The notes below the pieces were generated by a model that did no database searches, had not been told where the DNA came from, and saw only the letters and a list, made by a program, of their open reading frames with translations. The position numbers and the translations under genes are program-made. Shown one piece after another: positions 1 through 13,370 of a DNA stretch of 57,815 nucleotides (positions are counted from its first letter, which is position 1; each line of letters opens with the position of its first letter). The stretch comes from Mycobacterium sp. IS-1496 (GTDB taxonomy: Bacteria > Actinomycetota > Actinomycetes > Mycobacteriales > Mycobacteriaceae), in the NCBI RefSeq assembly GCF_001499995.1, contig NZ_LQIU01000028.1, forward strand, positions 1-57,815, in the 5' to 3' direction.

Positions 1-2
1 CG

Positions 3-1826
3 CTGGGCATCTGGGGTGCGGTGGCCCTCGGTGGGGTGGGGGCGTGGATCGCCTGCCGCCGTCGCGGCATCCCGCTGCCCGCGTTCGGCGACGCCATCGC
101 GCCGGGCATCATCTTGGCGCAGGCGATCGGCCGGCTCGGCAACTACTTCAACCAGGAGCTCTACGGGCGCGCGACGACCGTGCCGTGGGGTCTGGAGATC
201 TATGAACGGGTCGACGCCAGCGGAGCGCGCAACGACCTGATCGGGGTGTCGACGGGTCGCGTCATCGAGGTCGTGCATCCCACGTTCCTCTACGAACTGC
301 TGTGGAACCTGCTGGTGTTCGCGGTGCTGATCTGGGCGGACCGGCGGTTCAAGCTGGGACACGGCCGGTTGTTCGCGCTGTACGTCGCGGGCTACTGCCT
401 CGGCCGGTTCTGGATCGAGCTGCTCCGCAGTGACCTGGCCACCGAGCTGGCGGGCATCCGCGTCAACTCGTTCACGTCGATGTTCGTGTTCATCGGGGCG
501 GTGGTGTACCTGATGGCGGCTCCGCGTGGGCGAGAGGATCCCGCCACGCTGCGTCCGGCTGCAGAGGAAGACGTCGAGGTGCACACGAGTTCACCAGATG
601 ACTTCCAGAGCGACGGCACCGAGCCCGCAGACACCGAACGAGACGACGCCGAGACCGAGGAACTCCTCAAGGGACTTGTCGCCACTGTCGCGGTGACCAC
701 CGGTGTGGGGGCGGCGGCCAAGATCGCAGGTGACGCCGAAGACGAGGACGCTGCACAAGAGGACGCCGAGGACACGCCGGTGCCCGTGGCCGAGGCGGAC
801 GCGGTGGCGGAGGATGGCGAGCCGGCGCCGTCGACGGTTGGTGCCGTCGAGGGTGAGGACGCGGTCGCGGCGGAGGAGTCCGCTGAAGAGGCACATGAGG
901 CCGCGGTCGAGCGCGCCGAGGAGGCCGAGGCCGTCGCCGAGGAGGTCGCCGCTGAGGACACGACCCCCGAGACGCCCGCCGAAGCGCCGAGTGTGAAACC
1001 TCCGCGATTCTTGGGCCGATTTTTCGCAAGAGGTTCACACTCGGCGAAGCCGGAGCCGGTGGCCGAGGCTGAGGCGTTGGCGGAGGATGTCGAGTCGGCG
1101 CCGTCGGAGGACATCGCTGAGGCGGTGGCGTTTGCGGAGGCGGGTGAGGCCGCCGATCGTGAGCCGTTGACGACGGTTGGCGCGGTTGAGGGTGAGGACG
1201 CGGTCGCGGCGGAGGAGTCTGCGGAAGAGGCGCATGAGGCTGCGGTCGAGCGCGCCGAGGAGGCGGAGGCGGTCGCCGATGAGGTGACTGCTGAGGAGAC
1301 GGCGGAGCCGGTCGCCGAGGCTGACGTGAACGAAGTCACGAGCGAAGACCAAGCAGAGCCCGAAGAAGACCTCGAGGCGGCAGTGGAACGCGCCGACGAG
1401 GCGGAGGCCGTCGCCGAAGAGATCGCCGTCGCCGACGCCGCGGGTGAGTTCGCCGACGACGAGCCCGTCGAAGGCCGAGACGCCGAAGCAGTCGCCGGCG
1501 AAGTCGGCGCGGCCGAAGCAGATGCGCTCGACACCGTGGACGCGCAGGATCAAACCGCCCCCGCCGAACCGATCGTCGAGGACGAAGACCTGGCTGCGAG
1601 CGTGCAAGATGCACCCGGCGAGGACGTCGCCGACACCGACGAGGACGTCGCGGACACCGGCGAGGACGTCGCCGACACCGACGAGGACAGCGCCGACACG
1701 GGTGAGGAACCGCTGGAACCCGGTGAGGACGCCCCGGCCGATGAGTCCGCGTACCAGATCATCACGGCGCCCGAACCGGGACAGGAGCGTCGCCGCTGGT
1801 GGCGTCGCCGCCAGCGCCGAACGTGA
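3..1826 (+). CDS. lgt: Prolipoprotein diacylglyceryl transferase, 5'-truncated by window edge, with long acidic C-terminal tail
   Basis: Lgt moves the diacylglyceryl group of phosphatidylglycerol onto the lipobox cysteine of prolipoproteins at the cytoplasmic membrane. The reading frame is open from the window edge, so the true start lies upstream and about the first 100 residues are missing. Family motifs are visible: GRLGNYFNQELYG, then HPTFLYE, then GYCLGRFWIELLR, followed by one more membrane segment. The enzyme part ends about 170 codons into the window. About 430 further residues are Glu/Ala/Asp-rich, low-complexity and internally repetitive. Mycobacterial Lgt proteins are known to carry C-terminal extensions, but this one is longer than the catalytic part. 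The tail contains a short basic and aromatic island (PPRFLGRFFARG) encoded inside an inverted repeat. No function is known for the tail. Confidence 0.93.
   Translation: MGIWGAVALGGVGAWIACRRRGIPLPAFGDAIAPGIILAQAIGRLGNYFNQELYGRATTVPWGLEIYERVDASGARNDLIGVSTGRVIEVVHPTFLYELLWNLLVFAVLIWADRRFKLGHGRLFALYVAGYCLGRFWIELLRSDLATELAGIRVNSFTSMFVFIGAVVYLMAAPRGREDPATLRPAAEEDVEVHTSSPDDFQSDGTEPADTERDDAETEELLKGLVATVAVTTGVGAAAKIAGDAEDEDAAQEDAEDTPVPVAEADAVAEDGEPAPSTVGAVEGEDAVAAEESAEEAHEAAVERAEEAEAVAEEVAAEDTTPETPAEAPSVKPPRFLGRFFARGSHSAKPEPVAEAEALAEDVESAPSEDIAEAVAFAEAGEAADREPLTTVGAVEGEDAVAAEESAEEAHEAAVERAEEAEAVADEVTAEETAEPVAEADVNEVTSEDQAEPEEDLEAAVERADEAEAVAEEIAVADAAGEFADDEPVEGRDAEAVAGEVGAAEADALDTVDAQDQTAPAEPIVEDEDLAASVQDAPGEDVADTDEDVADTGEDVADTDEDSADTGEEPLEPGEDAPADESAYQIITAPEPGQERRRWWRRRQRRT
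832..1285 (+). repeat. Long direct repeat inside the lgt tail (two copies, about 115 bp, 339 bp apart)
   Basis: Positions 832-946 and 1171-1285 are near-identical in sequence and reading frame. Both encode a segment containing VGAVEGEDAVAAEESAEEA followed by HEAAVERAEEAEAVA. A third, shorter relative (AAVERADEAEAVAEE) lies near 1374-1425. Differences are mostly at third codon positions, so the copies have been kept as protein. Confidence 0.85.
985..1046. repeat. Inverted repeat (13-bp arms) inserted in lgt tail coding sequence
   Basis: Arms 985-997 (CGCCGAGTGTGAA) and 1034-1046 (TTCACACTCGGCG) are perfect reverse complements, separated by 36 bp. The right part (1020-1049) recurs downstream of the gene at 1850-1879 with about 24 of 30 bases identical. 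This suggests a small dispersed palindromic element that has been accommodated in frame. Confidence 0.6.
1620..1703 (+). repeat. Four tandem 21-bp repeats encoding EDVADT(D/G)
   Basis: Four consecutive 7-codon units (1620-1640, 1641-1661, 1662-1682, 1683-1703) read EDVADTD, EDVADTG, EDVADTD and EDSADTG. It is an in-frame minisatellite near the end of the Lgt tail and is likely to vary in copy number between strains. Confidence 0.85.
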
Positions 1827-1849
1827 GCTCACAGCGACATCCGGACCCC

Positions 1850-1886
1850 TTTTTCGCAACCACTGCACACTCGGCGCAGCGCCGAG
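1850..1886 (+). terminator. Second copy of the lgt repeat element, ending in a hairpin downstream of lgt
   Basis: The stretch 1850-1879 repeats the element found inside lgt (1020-1049). It ends in CTCGGCGC-A-GCGCCGAG (1870-1886), which can fold as a 6-bp G+C stem with a 5-base loop 44 bases after the lgt stop. There is no T tract, as is usual in mycobacteria. It may terminate lgt transcription or simply be a dispersed repeat. Confidence 0.4.
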
Positions 1887-1957
1887 CGGTGCACGAGTGA
1901 GATTGGCGACGTAAGAAGGCTCCCGCACACTGTCGGCGCTTCTGGCATGCTGATCAC

Positions 1958-2365
1958 ATGACCGATCCCTCGCAGTTCGGTAACACGCCCGACGGCCCGC
2001 CGCCACCGCCGGGAGGCTACTCACCGTCGTATCCGCCTCCGGGCAACTACCCGCCGCCGCCGGGCAATTACCCACCGCCCTATTACGACCCTTCCGCGCC
2101 GTACGGCAGGCATCCGATGACCGGGGAGCCGTACTCGGACAAGTCGAAAGTCGTCGCGGGCCTGCTCCAACTCGTGGGCCTGCTCGGAATCGTCGGTATC
2201 GGACGGATGTACCTCGGCCAGGTCGGCCTGGGTGTCGCCCAGTTGGTGGTCGGGCTCGTCACCTGCGGTATCGGCGCGGTCATCTGGGGGATCGTCGACG
2301 CGGTCCTCATCTTCACCGACAAGGTCCGCGACCCGAACGGTCTCCCACTGCGCGATGGAACCTGA
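1958..2365 (+). CDS. TM2 domain membrane protein with Pro/Tyr/Gly-rich N terminus
   Basis: The 135-residue protein starts with about 60 residues rich in Pro, Gly and Tyr (repeats such as PPPGNYPPPPGNYPPPYY). A TM2 domain follows: residues SDKSKVVAGLLQLVG lead into two hydrophobic hairpin segments with the GIGRMYLG turn. TM2 proteins are small inner-membrane proteins of unknown biochemical role, and the proline-rich arm is probably cytoplasmic and disordered. The gene overlaps the next one by 11 bp, so the two are very likely co-transcribed and translationally coupled. Confidence 0.85.
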   Translation: MTDPSQFGNTPDGPPPPPGGYSPSYPPPGNYPPPPGNYPPPYYDPSAPYGRHPMTGEPYSDKSKVVAGLLQLVGLLGIVGIGRMYLGQVGLGVAQLVVGLVTCGIGAVIWGIVDAVLIFTDKVRDPNGLPLRDGT

Positions 2366-2768
2366 CGCACCCGCACCGAGTCGCACGCCGCTCTACCTCA
2401 CCATCGGCGCCGGCGCACTGTTCGCCGGGGCGCTGACCTACATCGGGATCGCCGACCCACACCGGCCGGGCTTTCTCGCGCCGCTCTGCCCGTTCAAGCA
2501 CGTGACCGGGTGGGACTGCCCGGCGTGCGGGGGACTGCGGATGACCCACGACCTCTTGCACGGTGACGTCGCCGCAGCGGTGGCCGACAACGTCTTCCTC
2601 CTCGTCGGTCTCCCGTTGCTGGCCCTGTGGGTGCTCATCCGGCGCCGTCAGCACAGATCGGTCGTGCCCGTGGGCGCGATCGTCGCCATCGCAGTGGCCA
2701 CCATCACCTGGACGGTGGTGCGCAACCTGCCCGGGTTTCCGCTGGTCCCGACATTGCTCGGCGGGTAG
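2355..2768 (+). CDS. DUF2752 small membrane protein
   Basis: About 137 residues. The start is the ATG inside the end of the TM2 gene; the open frame extends further upstream but that part only shadows the TM2 gene. It has an N-terminal membrane segment, then the DUF2752 signature (CPFKHVTGWDCPACGGLRM) with paired Cys residues and a conserved Arg, then two more membrane segments. Function is unknown. The CPxCG motif could bind metal or form a disulfide, which is inference. It is co-transcribed with the TM2 protein and gltB follows 83 bp later. Confidence 0.8.
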   Translation: MEPDAPAPSRTPLYLTIGAGALFAGALTYIGIADPHRPGFLAPLCPFKHVTGWDCPACGGLRMTHDLLHGDVAAAVADNVFLLVGLPLLALWVLIRRRQHRSVVPVGAIVAIAVATITWTVVRNLPGFPLVPTLLGG

Positions 2769-2851
2769 GCGCTCACCTGCGCTGATACACTGGCACTTCG
2801 GGCCGCCGCAGTCCCGGCAACGATTTTCCGGAACTGCGGAGGTGCAATTCG

Positions 2852-7400
<4,549 letters not shown>

Positions 7401-7408
<8 letters not shown>

Positions 7409-8909
7409 TCCCACCGGATTCCTCAAGGTGCCCAAGGTCGAGGCCGCCAAGCGGCCCGTCGACGAGCGGGTCGGCGACTGGCACGAGGTGTACGAACGTC
7501 AGAGCCTGCCCGAGCGCGCCGAGGAGGTGTCGCAGCAGGCGCGTCGCTGTATGGACTGTGGAATCCCGTTCTGCCACTCCGGTTCCGCCGGGTGCCCGCT
7601 GGGCAACCTGATACCCGAGTGGAACGATCTGGTGCGGCGCGGACGCTGGGACGCCGCCAGCGAACGCCTGCACGCCACGAACAACTTCCCGGAGTTCACC
7701 GGGCGGCTGTGCCCGGCGCCGTGCGAGGCGGCCTGTGTGCTCTCGATCGGCGAGGACCACACCGGCGGCAGCGTCACCATCAAACGCATCGAGAACACCA
7801 TCGCCGACCAGGCGTGGACGCTGGGACTGGTCGATCCGCAACCGGCGTCGATCCGCACCGGTAAGCGCATCGCCGTCGTGGGCTCCGGGCCTGCGGGTCT
7901 GGCTGCGGCACAACAGCTCACCCGCGCCGGCCACGATGTCACGGTCTTCGAACGCGACGACCGTGTCGGCGGGCTCATGCGCTACGGCATCCCCGAGTAC
8001 AAGCTGGAGAAGCGGACACTCGACCAGCGGTTGGCGCAGATGCGCGCGGAGGGCACCCGGTTCGTCACCGACTGCGAAGTGGGCGTCGACTTGACTGTGG
8101 AACAGCTCCGCGAACGCCACGACGCGGTGGTCCTGGCAGTCGGTGCGCTGCGCGCCAGGGACAACGATGTCGAGGGACGGGATCTCGAAGGCGTGCACCT
8201 GGCGATGGAGCACCTGGTGCCGGCCAACAAGGAGTGCGAGGGTGACGGCCCGTCATCGCTGTCGGCCCGCGACAAGCACGTGGTGATCATCGGCGGCGGA
8301 GACACCGGCGCGGACTGTCTCGGCACCGCGCACCGCCAGGGCGCGAAATCGGTCACCCAGCTCGACTACAACCCGGAACCACCCGAGATGCGCGACGACA
8401 CCCGTACCCCGTGGCCGACGTGGCCGCTGGTGCTGCGGACGCGGCTGTCCCCGGCCCACGCCGAGGGCGGGCAGCGTCGCTACCAGGTCGCCGTGCAGCG
8501 CTTCCTCGGTGACGAGCGCGGCCACGTGCGGGGCATGGAGATCGCCGAGGTGAAGGTGGAACGTGACGCCGAGGGTCGCAGGCGGATCGTGCCCGTCGGG
8601 GACACGCTCGAGATCCCCTGCGACATGGCCCTGCTCGCCATCGGATTCGACGGCGTCGAGCACATGCCGCTGCTCGACGGGCTCGAGCTGCGCCTGAACA
8701 ACCGCGGCGCGCTGCCCTGCGGCAGCGACTGGCAGACCGACGCGCCGGGGGTGTTCGTCTGCGGCGACGCCCACCGCGGTGCGTCGCTGATCGTGTGGGC
8801 GATCGCCGAAGGGCGCAGCGCCGCCCACGCGGTCGACGCGTACCTGATGGGCGAGTCCGACCTGCCCGCACCCGTGCGACCAGGCGCGCTGCCACTGGCC
8901 GTCGTCTGA
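7401..8909 (+). CDS. gltD: Glutamate synthase (NADPH), small subunit
   Basis: Passes electrons from NADPH through FAD and iron-sulfur clusters to GltB. It is 502 residues with a GTG start inside the end of gltB, which implies coupled translation. The N-terminal cysteine clusters are [17 protein letters not shown] (Cys50, 53, 58 and 65) and CPAPCEAAC. The FAD Rossmann motif is [12 protein letters not shown] and the NADPH motif is [15 protein letters not shown]. The C-terminal FAD-contact segment [22 protein letters not shown] is intact apart from normal variation. Length and motifs match the beta subunit family. Confidence 0.96.
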
Positions 8910-8922
8910 ATCGATCAACGAC

Positions 8923-8937
8923 TACGATGAGTCAACG
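8923..8937 (+). promoter_or_regulatory. Possible leaderless pyk promoter (-10 element)
   Basis: TACGAT at 8923-8928 fits the mycobacterial TANNNT -10 consensus and ends 8 bases before the GTG start of pyk. No ribosome-binding sequence lies between. Transcription would begin at or next to the start codon, giving a leaderless mRNA. This is inferred from spacing only. Confidence 0.45.
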
Positions 8938-10355
8938 TGAATAGACGCGGGAAGATCGTCTGTACCCTCGGCCCGGCCACGGCCTCCGACGAGGCCGTCC
9001 GAAAGCTCGTCGAGGCCGGGATGGATGTCGCGCGGCTCAACTTCAGCCACGGCGACTACCCCGATCACGAAGCCAACTACAAGCGGGTCCGCGCGGCCTC
9101 CGACCACACCGGACGCGCCGTCGGCATACTCGCCGACCTGCAGGGCCCGAAGATCCGGCTCGGCCGGTTCGCCGACGGACCGACCGAATGGGCCGAGGGC
9201 GAGACCGTCCGGATCACCGTCGACGAAATCGACGGCACCCACGACCGCGTGTCCACCACCTACAAACGGCTGGCCGAGGACGCCACCCCCGGGGACCGGG
9301 TGCTGGTCGACGACGGCAACGTCGCACTGGTGGTCAACGCCATCGAGGGCAACGACGTCGTCTGCGAGGTCACCGAGGGCGGCCGCGTCAGCAACAACAA
9401 GGGGATGTCGCTGCCCGGGATGAACGTCTCGGCGCCTGCGCTGTCGGAGAAGGACATCGAGGACCTCGAGTTCGCGGTGCGGCTCGGGGTCGACCTGGTC
9501 GCGTTGTCGTTCGTGCGTTCGCCGGCCGACGTCGAACTCGTGCACGAGGTGATGGACCGCGTGGGGCGGCGGGTCCCCGTCATCGCCAAACTCGAGAAGC
9601 CCGAGGCGATCGACAACCTCGAGGCGATCGTGCTGGCGTTCGACGCGATCATGGTCGCCCGCGGCGATCTGGGTGTCGAGCTCCCGCTCGAGGAGGTCCC
9701 GCTGGTCCAGAAGCGCGCCATCCAGATGGCCCGGGAGAACGCGAAGCCGGTCATCGTCGCCACGCAGATGCTGGAGTCGATGATCGAGAACTCCCGCCCC
9801 ACCCGCGCGGAGGCCTCTGACGTCGCGAACGCGGTGCTCGACGGCGCGGACGCGGTCATGCTCTCGGGGGAGACCTCGGTCGGCAAGTATCCGCTCGAGG
9901 CCGTACGCACCATGGCGCGCATCATCACCGCGGTCGAGGAGAACTCCGTCGTCGTCCCGCCGTTGACCCATGTGCCGCGCACCAAGCGCGGCGTGATCTC
10001 CTACGCCGCCCGCGACATCGGGGAGCGGTTGGACGCCAAGGCGCTGGTCGCGTTCACGCAGTCCGGCGATACGGTGCGGCGCCTCGCGCGGCTGCACACG
10101 CCACTGCCGGTGCTCGCGTTCACCGCGCTGCCGGAGGTGCGCAGCCAGCTGGCGCTGACGTGGGGCACCGAGACGTTCATCGTGCCGCAGATCGGCACCA
10201 CCGACGGCATGATCCGGCAGGTCGACAAGTCGCTGCTCGAACTGGGCCGCTACAAGCGGGGCGATCTGGTGGTCATCGTCGCGGGCGCGCCGCCGGGCAC
10301 AGTAGGCTCCACGAATCTGATCCACGTGCACCGGATCGGGGAGGACGACGTCTAG
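8937..10355 (+). CDS. pyk: Pyruvate kinase
   Basis: Final ATP-yielding step of glycolysis, phosphoenolpyruvate plus ADP to pyruvate. 472 residues starting at GTG (NRRGKIVCTLGPAT), the usual N terminus of bacterial Pyk. Active-site segments are present: ARLNFSHGD, KLEKPEAIDNL, MVARGDLGVELP, and the substrate loop ATQMLESMIENSRPTRAEAS. The C-terminal domain is normal in length. It is followed after 11 bp by the thioesterase gene and is probably co-transcribed with it. Confidence 0.96.
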   Translation: MNRRGKIVCTLGPATASDEAVRKLVEAGMDVARLNFSHGDYPDHEANYKRVRAASDHTGRAVGILADLQGPKIRLGRFADGPTEWAEGETVRITVDEIDGTHDRVSTTYKRLAEDATPGDRVLVDDGNVALVVNAIEGNDVVCEVTEGGRVSNNKGMSLPGMNVSAPALSEKDIEDLEFAVRLGVDLVALSFVRSPADVELVHEVMDRVGRRVPVIAKLEKPEAIDNLEAIVLAFDAIMVARGDLGVELPLEEVPLVQKRAIQMARENAKPVIVATQMLESMIENSRPTRAEASDVANAVLDGADAVMLSGETSVGKYPLEAVRTMARIITAVEENSVVVPPLTHVPRTKRGVISYAARDIGERLDAKALVAFTQSGDTVRRLARLHTPLPVLAFTALPEVRSQLALTWGTETFIVPQIGTTDGMIRQVDKSLLELGRYKRGDLVVIVAGAPPGTVGSTNLIHVHRIGEDDV

Positions 10356-10366
10356 AGGGGGCGATC

Positions 10367-11230
10367 TTGTCGGCAGCGGATTTCGAAGAGCTGCTGGCGG
10401 TTCTCGACCTCCGACGCGTCGACGAGGACACCTTCCTCGGATCGCACCCGAGTAAGAACCCGGTCCGCACGTTCGGCGGGCAGATGATGGCCCAGGCGTT
10501 CGTGGCGGCCAGTCGCACCGTCGATCACCGGATCTCGCCCAGCGCGCTGTCGGTGCATTTCATCGCCGGCGGCGACCCGGCCAGGGATCTCGAGTTCCGG
10601 GTGACGCGGTTGCGTGACGAACGGCGGTTCGCCAACCGCCGGGTCGACGTGTGCCAGGGTGACGACCTGCTGACCACCGCGATGGTGTCGTACATGAACG
10701 GCGGGCGCGGACTCGAACACGGCGTCGCCGCGCCCGACGTCCCGGGACCCGACGAGTTGCCCGGGATCGGTGACCTGTTGCGCGGCTACGAGAAGACCGT
10801 GCCGCACTTCGTCGACGCACTGCGGCCCATCGAGTGGCGCTACACCAACGATCCGGCATGGGTGATGCGCGACAAGGGGGAACGCCTCGAACACAACCGA
10901 GTGTGGCTCAAGACCGAAGGCGCCATGCCCGACGATCCGGTGCTGCACAGCGCGGCGCTGGTCTACTCGTCGGACACCACCGTGCTGGACTCGATCATCA
11001 CCACGCACGGTCTGTCGTGGGGGTTCGACCGCATCTTCGCCGCGACGATGAACCACTCGGTGTGGTTCCACCGGCAGGTGCGGTTCGACGAGTGGGTCCT
11101 CTACTCGACGTCCTCGCCGGCAGCCGCAGAATCACGCGGCCTGGGCACCGGACACTTCTTCGACCGGTCCGGCGCGCTGCTGGCGACAGTCGCGTCGGAC
11201 GCGGTCGTGAAGTACTTCCCCGGCCGCTAA
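10367..11230 (+). CDS. tesB: Acyl-CoA thioesterase II (double hotdog)
   Basis: Hydrolyses acyl-CoA to fatty acid and CoA. The open frame extends upstream into pyk. The start chosen is TTG at 10367, preceded by a GAGGGGG ribosome site and giving the family N terminus (SAADFEELLAVLDL), 287 residues. Two hotdog domains are visible, with RTFGGQMMAQAF in the first and SSDTTVLDS and NHSVWFHRQVRFDEW in the second. One oddity is that the C-terminal strand reads LLATVASDAVVKYF. The E. coli enzyme has a catalytic Gln (VAQEG-type) there, so a Ser appears to replace it. Its stop overlaps the stop of the opposing DUF4190 gene by 4 bp. Confidence 0.9.
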   Translation: MSAADFEELLAVLDLRRVDEDTFLGSHPSKNPVRTFGGQMMAQAFVAASRTVDHRISPSALSVHFIAGGDPARDLEFRVTRLRDERRFANRRVDVCQGDDLLTTAMVSYMNGGRGLEHGVAAPDVPGPDELPGIGDLLRGYEKTVPHFVDALRPIEWRYTNDPAWVMRDKGERLEHNRVWLKTEGAMPDDPVLHSAALVYSSDTTVLDSIITTHGLSWGFDRIFAATMNHSVWFHRQVRFDEWVLYSTSSPAAAESRGLGTGHFFDRSGALLATVASDAVVKYFPGR

Positions 11231-11838
11231 CGCGAGGGCGTCAGCGTGACGCTGAACTGGTCTTCGATGTTGCGCTGGAACTGTTCCTGGCACTCCTGCT
11301 GCGCATCGACGTCGTTGCCGGCCTGCTGCAGGCATTCGAACAGATCGCCCGCGCCGACCTCCCTGGCGAACATGACCGTCATCGCGATCGCGGCGATCGA
11401 CACCACGACGGCCAGCGCGCCCAGGACGATGCCGGCCATCGCCACACCACCGTTGGTCGCCTCACCGCGCTTGGCCCGGCCGCGGCCGAGGACGCCGAGG
11501 ATCACCGCGACGACGCCGAGCAGGATCCCGCCGTAGACCGAGAGCAGACCGACGATCGCGACGATCAAGGAGGCGATGCCGAGGCCGTTCTTCGGTGCGG
11601 TCTGCATCGGGTAGCCGCCCGGGTAACCGCCTGGATAACCGCCGCCGTAGGAGCCCTGCGGCGGTGGGGGATAGCCGCCGGGGTAGGCGCCGTACTGGTA
11701 CGGCTGTTGCGGCGGGTATGGCTGCTGCTGTTGCGGATACCCCTGCTGCGGTGGGTAGGCCTGCTGCTGTGCCGGATCAGGTTGGGGTGGCGGCGGCGGT
11801 GCCGACGGCGACTGTTCGGGCTTGTCCGACTCGGTCAT
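11227..11838 (-). CDS. DUF4190 membrane protein with Pro/Gln/Tyr-rich N terminus
   Basis: 203 residues. The start is the ATG before TESDKPEQSPSAPPPPP; longer in-frame starts would enter cydC. The first 85 residues are low-complexity (PPQQ, GGYPGGYPGGYP runs). Two hydrophobic segments of the DUF4190 type follow (GLGIASLIVAIVGLLS and GVAMAGIVLGALAVVVS), each preceded by the typical GL/GV start. The C-terminal tail of about 45 residues has two Cys and is probably extracytoplasmic. It lies downstream of cydC on the same strand with 11 bp between the genes, so it may be co-transcribed with the cytochrome bd operon. Confidence 0.8.
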   Translation of the reverse strand: MTESDKPEQSPSAPPPPPQPDPAQQQAYPPQQGYPQQQQPYPPQQPYQYGAYPGGYPPPPQGSYGGGYPGGYPGGYPMQTAPKNGLGIASLIVAIVGLLSVYGGILLGVVAVILGVLGRGRAKRGEATNGGVAMAGIVLGALAVVVSIAAIAMTVMFAREVGAGDLFECLQQAGNDVDAQQECQEQFQRNIEDQFSVTLTPSR

Positions 11839-11849
11839 GTGTGCTGACG

Positions 11850-13370
11850 TTACCCGCTGACGGCCAGATTCAGGCGTAGACAGGCAACGTCGTCGTCGGG
11901 TAGGTGGTGGGTGGCCACGACGACGGTGCGGTCGGCCGGGAAAAGCCCACCGGGAGTGAGCAGTTCGACGAGCAGTCGCGCGGCGTCGTCCGCGTCGAGG
12001 TGTTCGGTCGGCTCGTCGAGCAGCACGACGGGAAACGACGAGAGAAGTGCGCGCGCGAGCAGCAGGCGTCGGCGCTGGCCGGCCGAGACCGCGGCCGCGC
12101 CGCCGACCAGAACGGTGGACAGCCCGTCGGGCAGGTCGTCGAGCCACGTCAGCAGGCCGACCTTCGCGAGCGCGGACCGCAGTTCCCCGTCGGTGGCGTC
12201 CCCGCGAGCGACCAGCAGGTTGTCCCGCACGGTGGTCGAGAACAGGTGCGCATCCTCGGCGAAAAACGCGCGGGCACCGGTGAAGTCGTCGGACTGCTCG
12301 GCCATCGCCATCAACAGCGTGGTCTTCCCCGAACCGCTCGGTCCGGTGACGGCCACGCGGTCGCCTCTGTGCAGGGGTATGGGCGACACGGCGGGCCTGC
12401 GCCGGTCGCCGGGCGCGGGATCGGTCAGTTCGGACAACCGCCGGGCCGCGATGCGCGAGCGGGTGAGTTGCACCGCCGCGGCGGGCAGTGCCGTGGTCGC
12501 CTCGAACGCGGACAGCGGAAGCAACATCAGGATTGCCACCGTCGTCGGCGCCACCGATCCGGCGAGTGCGATACCCGCGACGGCGGCGCCGAGCACACTG
12601 ACGCCCATGGCCGCACCGGGGACGGCGGCGGCCAGGGCCGCGGGGGCCGCTGCGCGGTCGGCGGCCTCACCCCAGTCGTGTTGACGGCGTTGCGCTTCGG
12701 CGACGACACCGGCCAGCCGGCCGCTGACCCTCAGCTCGGCGGCGTGGTCGAGGGCGAGCATCGCCGCGACGTCGCGATCCGCGTGGTGGGTCACCGCGGC
12801 GTTCTCGGCCGCGGCGACCGCGCGCGCGGCCAGAAGGGGTGCGGCGACGCCGGCGACGAGCAGGCAGGCCGCCAGCAGGGCCGCGGACCCCGGCGAGATG
12901 ACCGCCAGCAGGCCGACCGCGGCCACCGACAGCACCGCGGCCACCGCGATCGGCACCACCGCCCGCACGAGGACGTCGGCGAGATCGTCGACCGACGCCC
13001 CGATGCGGGCGCCGGGCTGACCGCCGGCCAGCCGCATCGAGACCTCCTGGGGTGCCGCGGCGAGCGTGCGGTACAGCCCCGTCCTGGCATGACCGGCCGC
13101 GCGCAACGCGGTGTCGTGGACGGCGAGCCGCTGGCAGTAACCGAGGACACCGCGCGAGATGCCCAGGGCACGCACCGCGACGGCGGCAACGCTCAGATCG
13201 AGTACCGGCGGCATCTGCCAGGCGCGGGTGATCAGCCACGCGGCGATGGCGGCCAGGGCCAGGGCGCTGCCCAGCGAGAGCACACCCAGGCCGATTGCGA
13301 GCGCCAGTCGTCCCACCCGGGGTCGCAGGAGGTCCACGGTCAAGCGCAGCAGGGGATCAGTGGTCGACAA
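11850..13370 (-). CDS. cydC: Cytochrome bd assembly ABC exporter, CydC subunit
   Basis: CydDC is a heterodimeric ABC exporter of thiols (glutathione or cysteine in E. coli) needed for cytochrome bd maturation. About 506 residues: six membrane segments, then a nucleotide-binding domain with Walker A GPSGSGKTT, signature SAGQRRRLLLARAL and Walker B VVLLDEPTEHLD. The start is uncertain. TTG at 13370, which overlaps the last 14 bp of cydD, gives LSTTDPLLRLTVDLLRPR, a normal N terminus, and there is no ATG or GTG at that position. The upstream open frame shadows cydD. Confidence 0.9.
   Translation of the reverse strand: MSTTDPLLRLTVDLLRPRVGRLALAIGLGVLSLGSALALAAIAAWLITRAWQMPPVLDLSVAAVAVRALGISRGVLGYCQRLAVHDTALRAAGHARTGLYRTLAAAPQEVSMRLAGGQPGARIGASVDDLADVLVRAVVPIAVAAVLSVAAVGLLAVISPGSAALLAACLLVAGVAAPLLAARAVAAAENAAVTHHADRDVAAMLALDHAAELRVSGRLAGVVAEAQRRQHDWGEAADRAAAPAALAAAVPGAAMGVSVLGAAVAGIALAGSVAPTTVAILMLLPLSAFEATTALPAAAVQLTRSRIAARRLSELTDPAPGDRRRPAVSPIPLHRGDRVAVTGPSGSGKTTLLMAMAEQSDDFTGARAFFAEDAHLFSTTVRDNLLVARGDATDGELRSALAKVGLLTWLDDLPDGLSTVLVGGAAAVSAGQRRRLLLARALLSSFPVVLLDEPTEHLDADDAARLLVELLTPGGLFPADRTVVVATHHLPDDDVACLRLNLAVSG

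Noticed and set aside
392..1534. Minus-strand Ser/Ala-rich open frame over the lgt tail
   Set aside because: Complement of the Glu/Ala codon repeats of lgt; no start signal, and it crosses the conserved lgt domain.
10160..10366. Longer thioesterase start inside pyk
   Set aside because: The upstream codons are a frame-shifted shadow of pyk; the TTG at 10367 has a ribosome site and gives the family N terminus.
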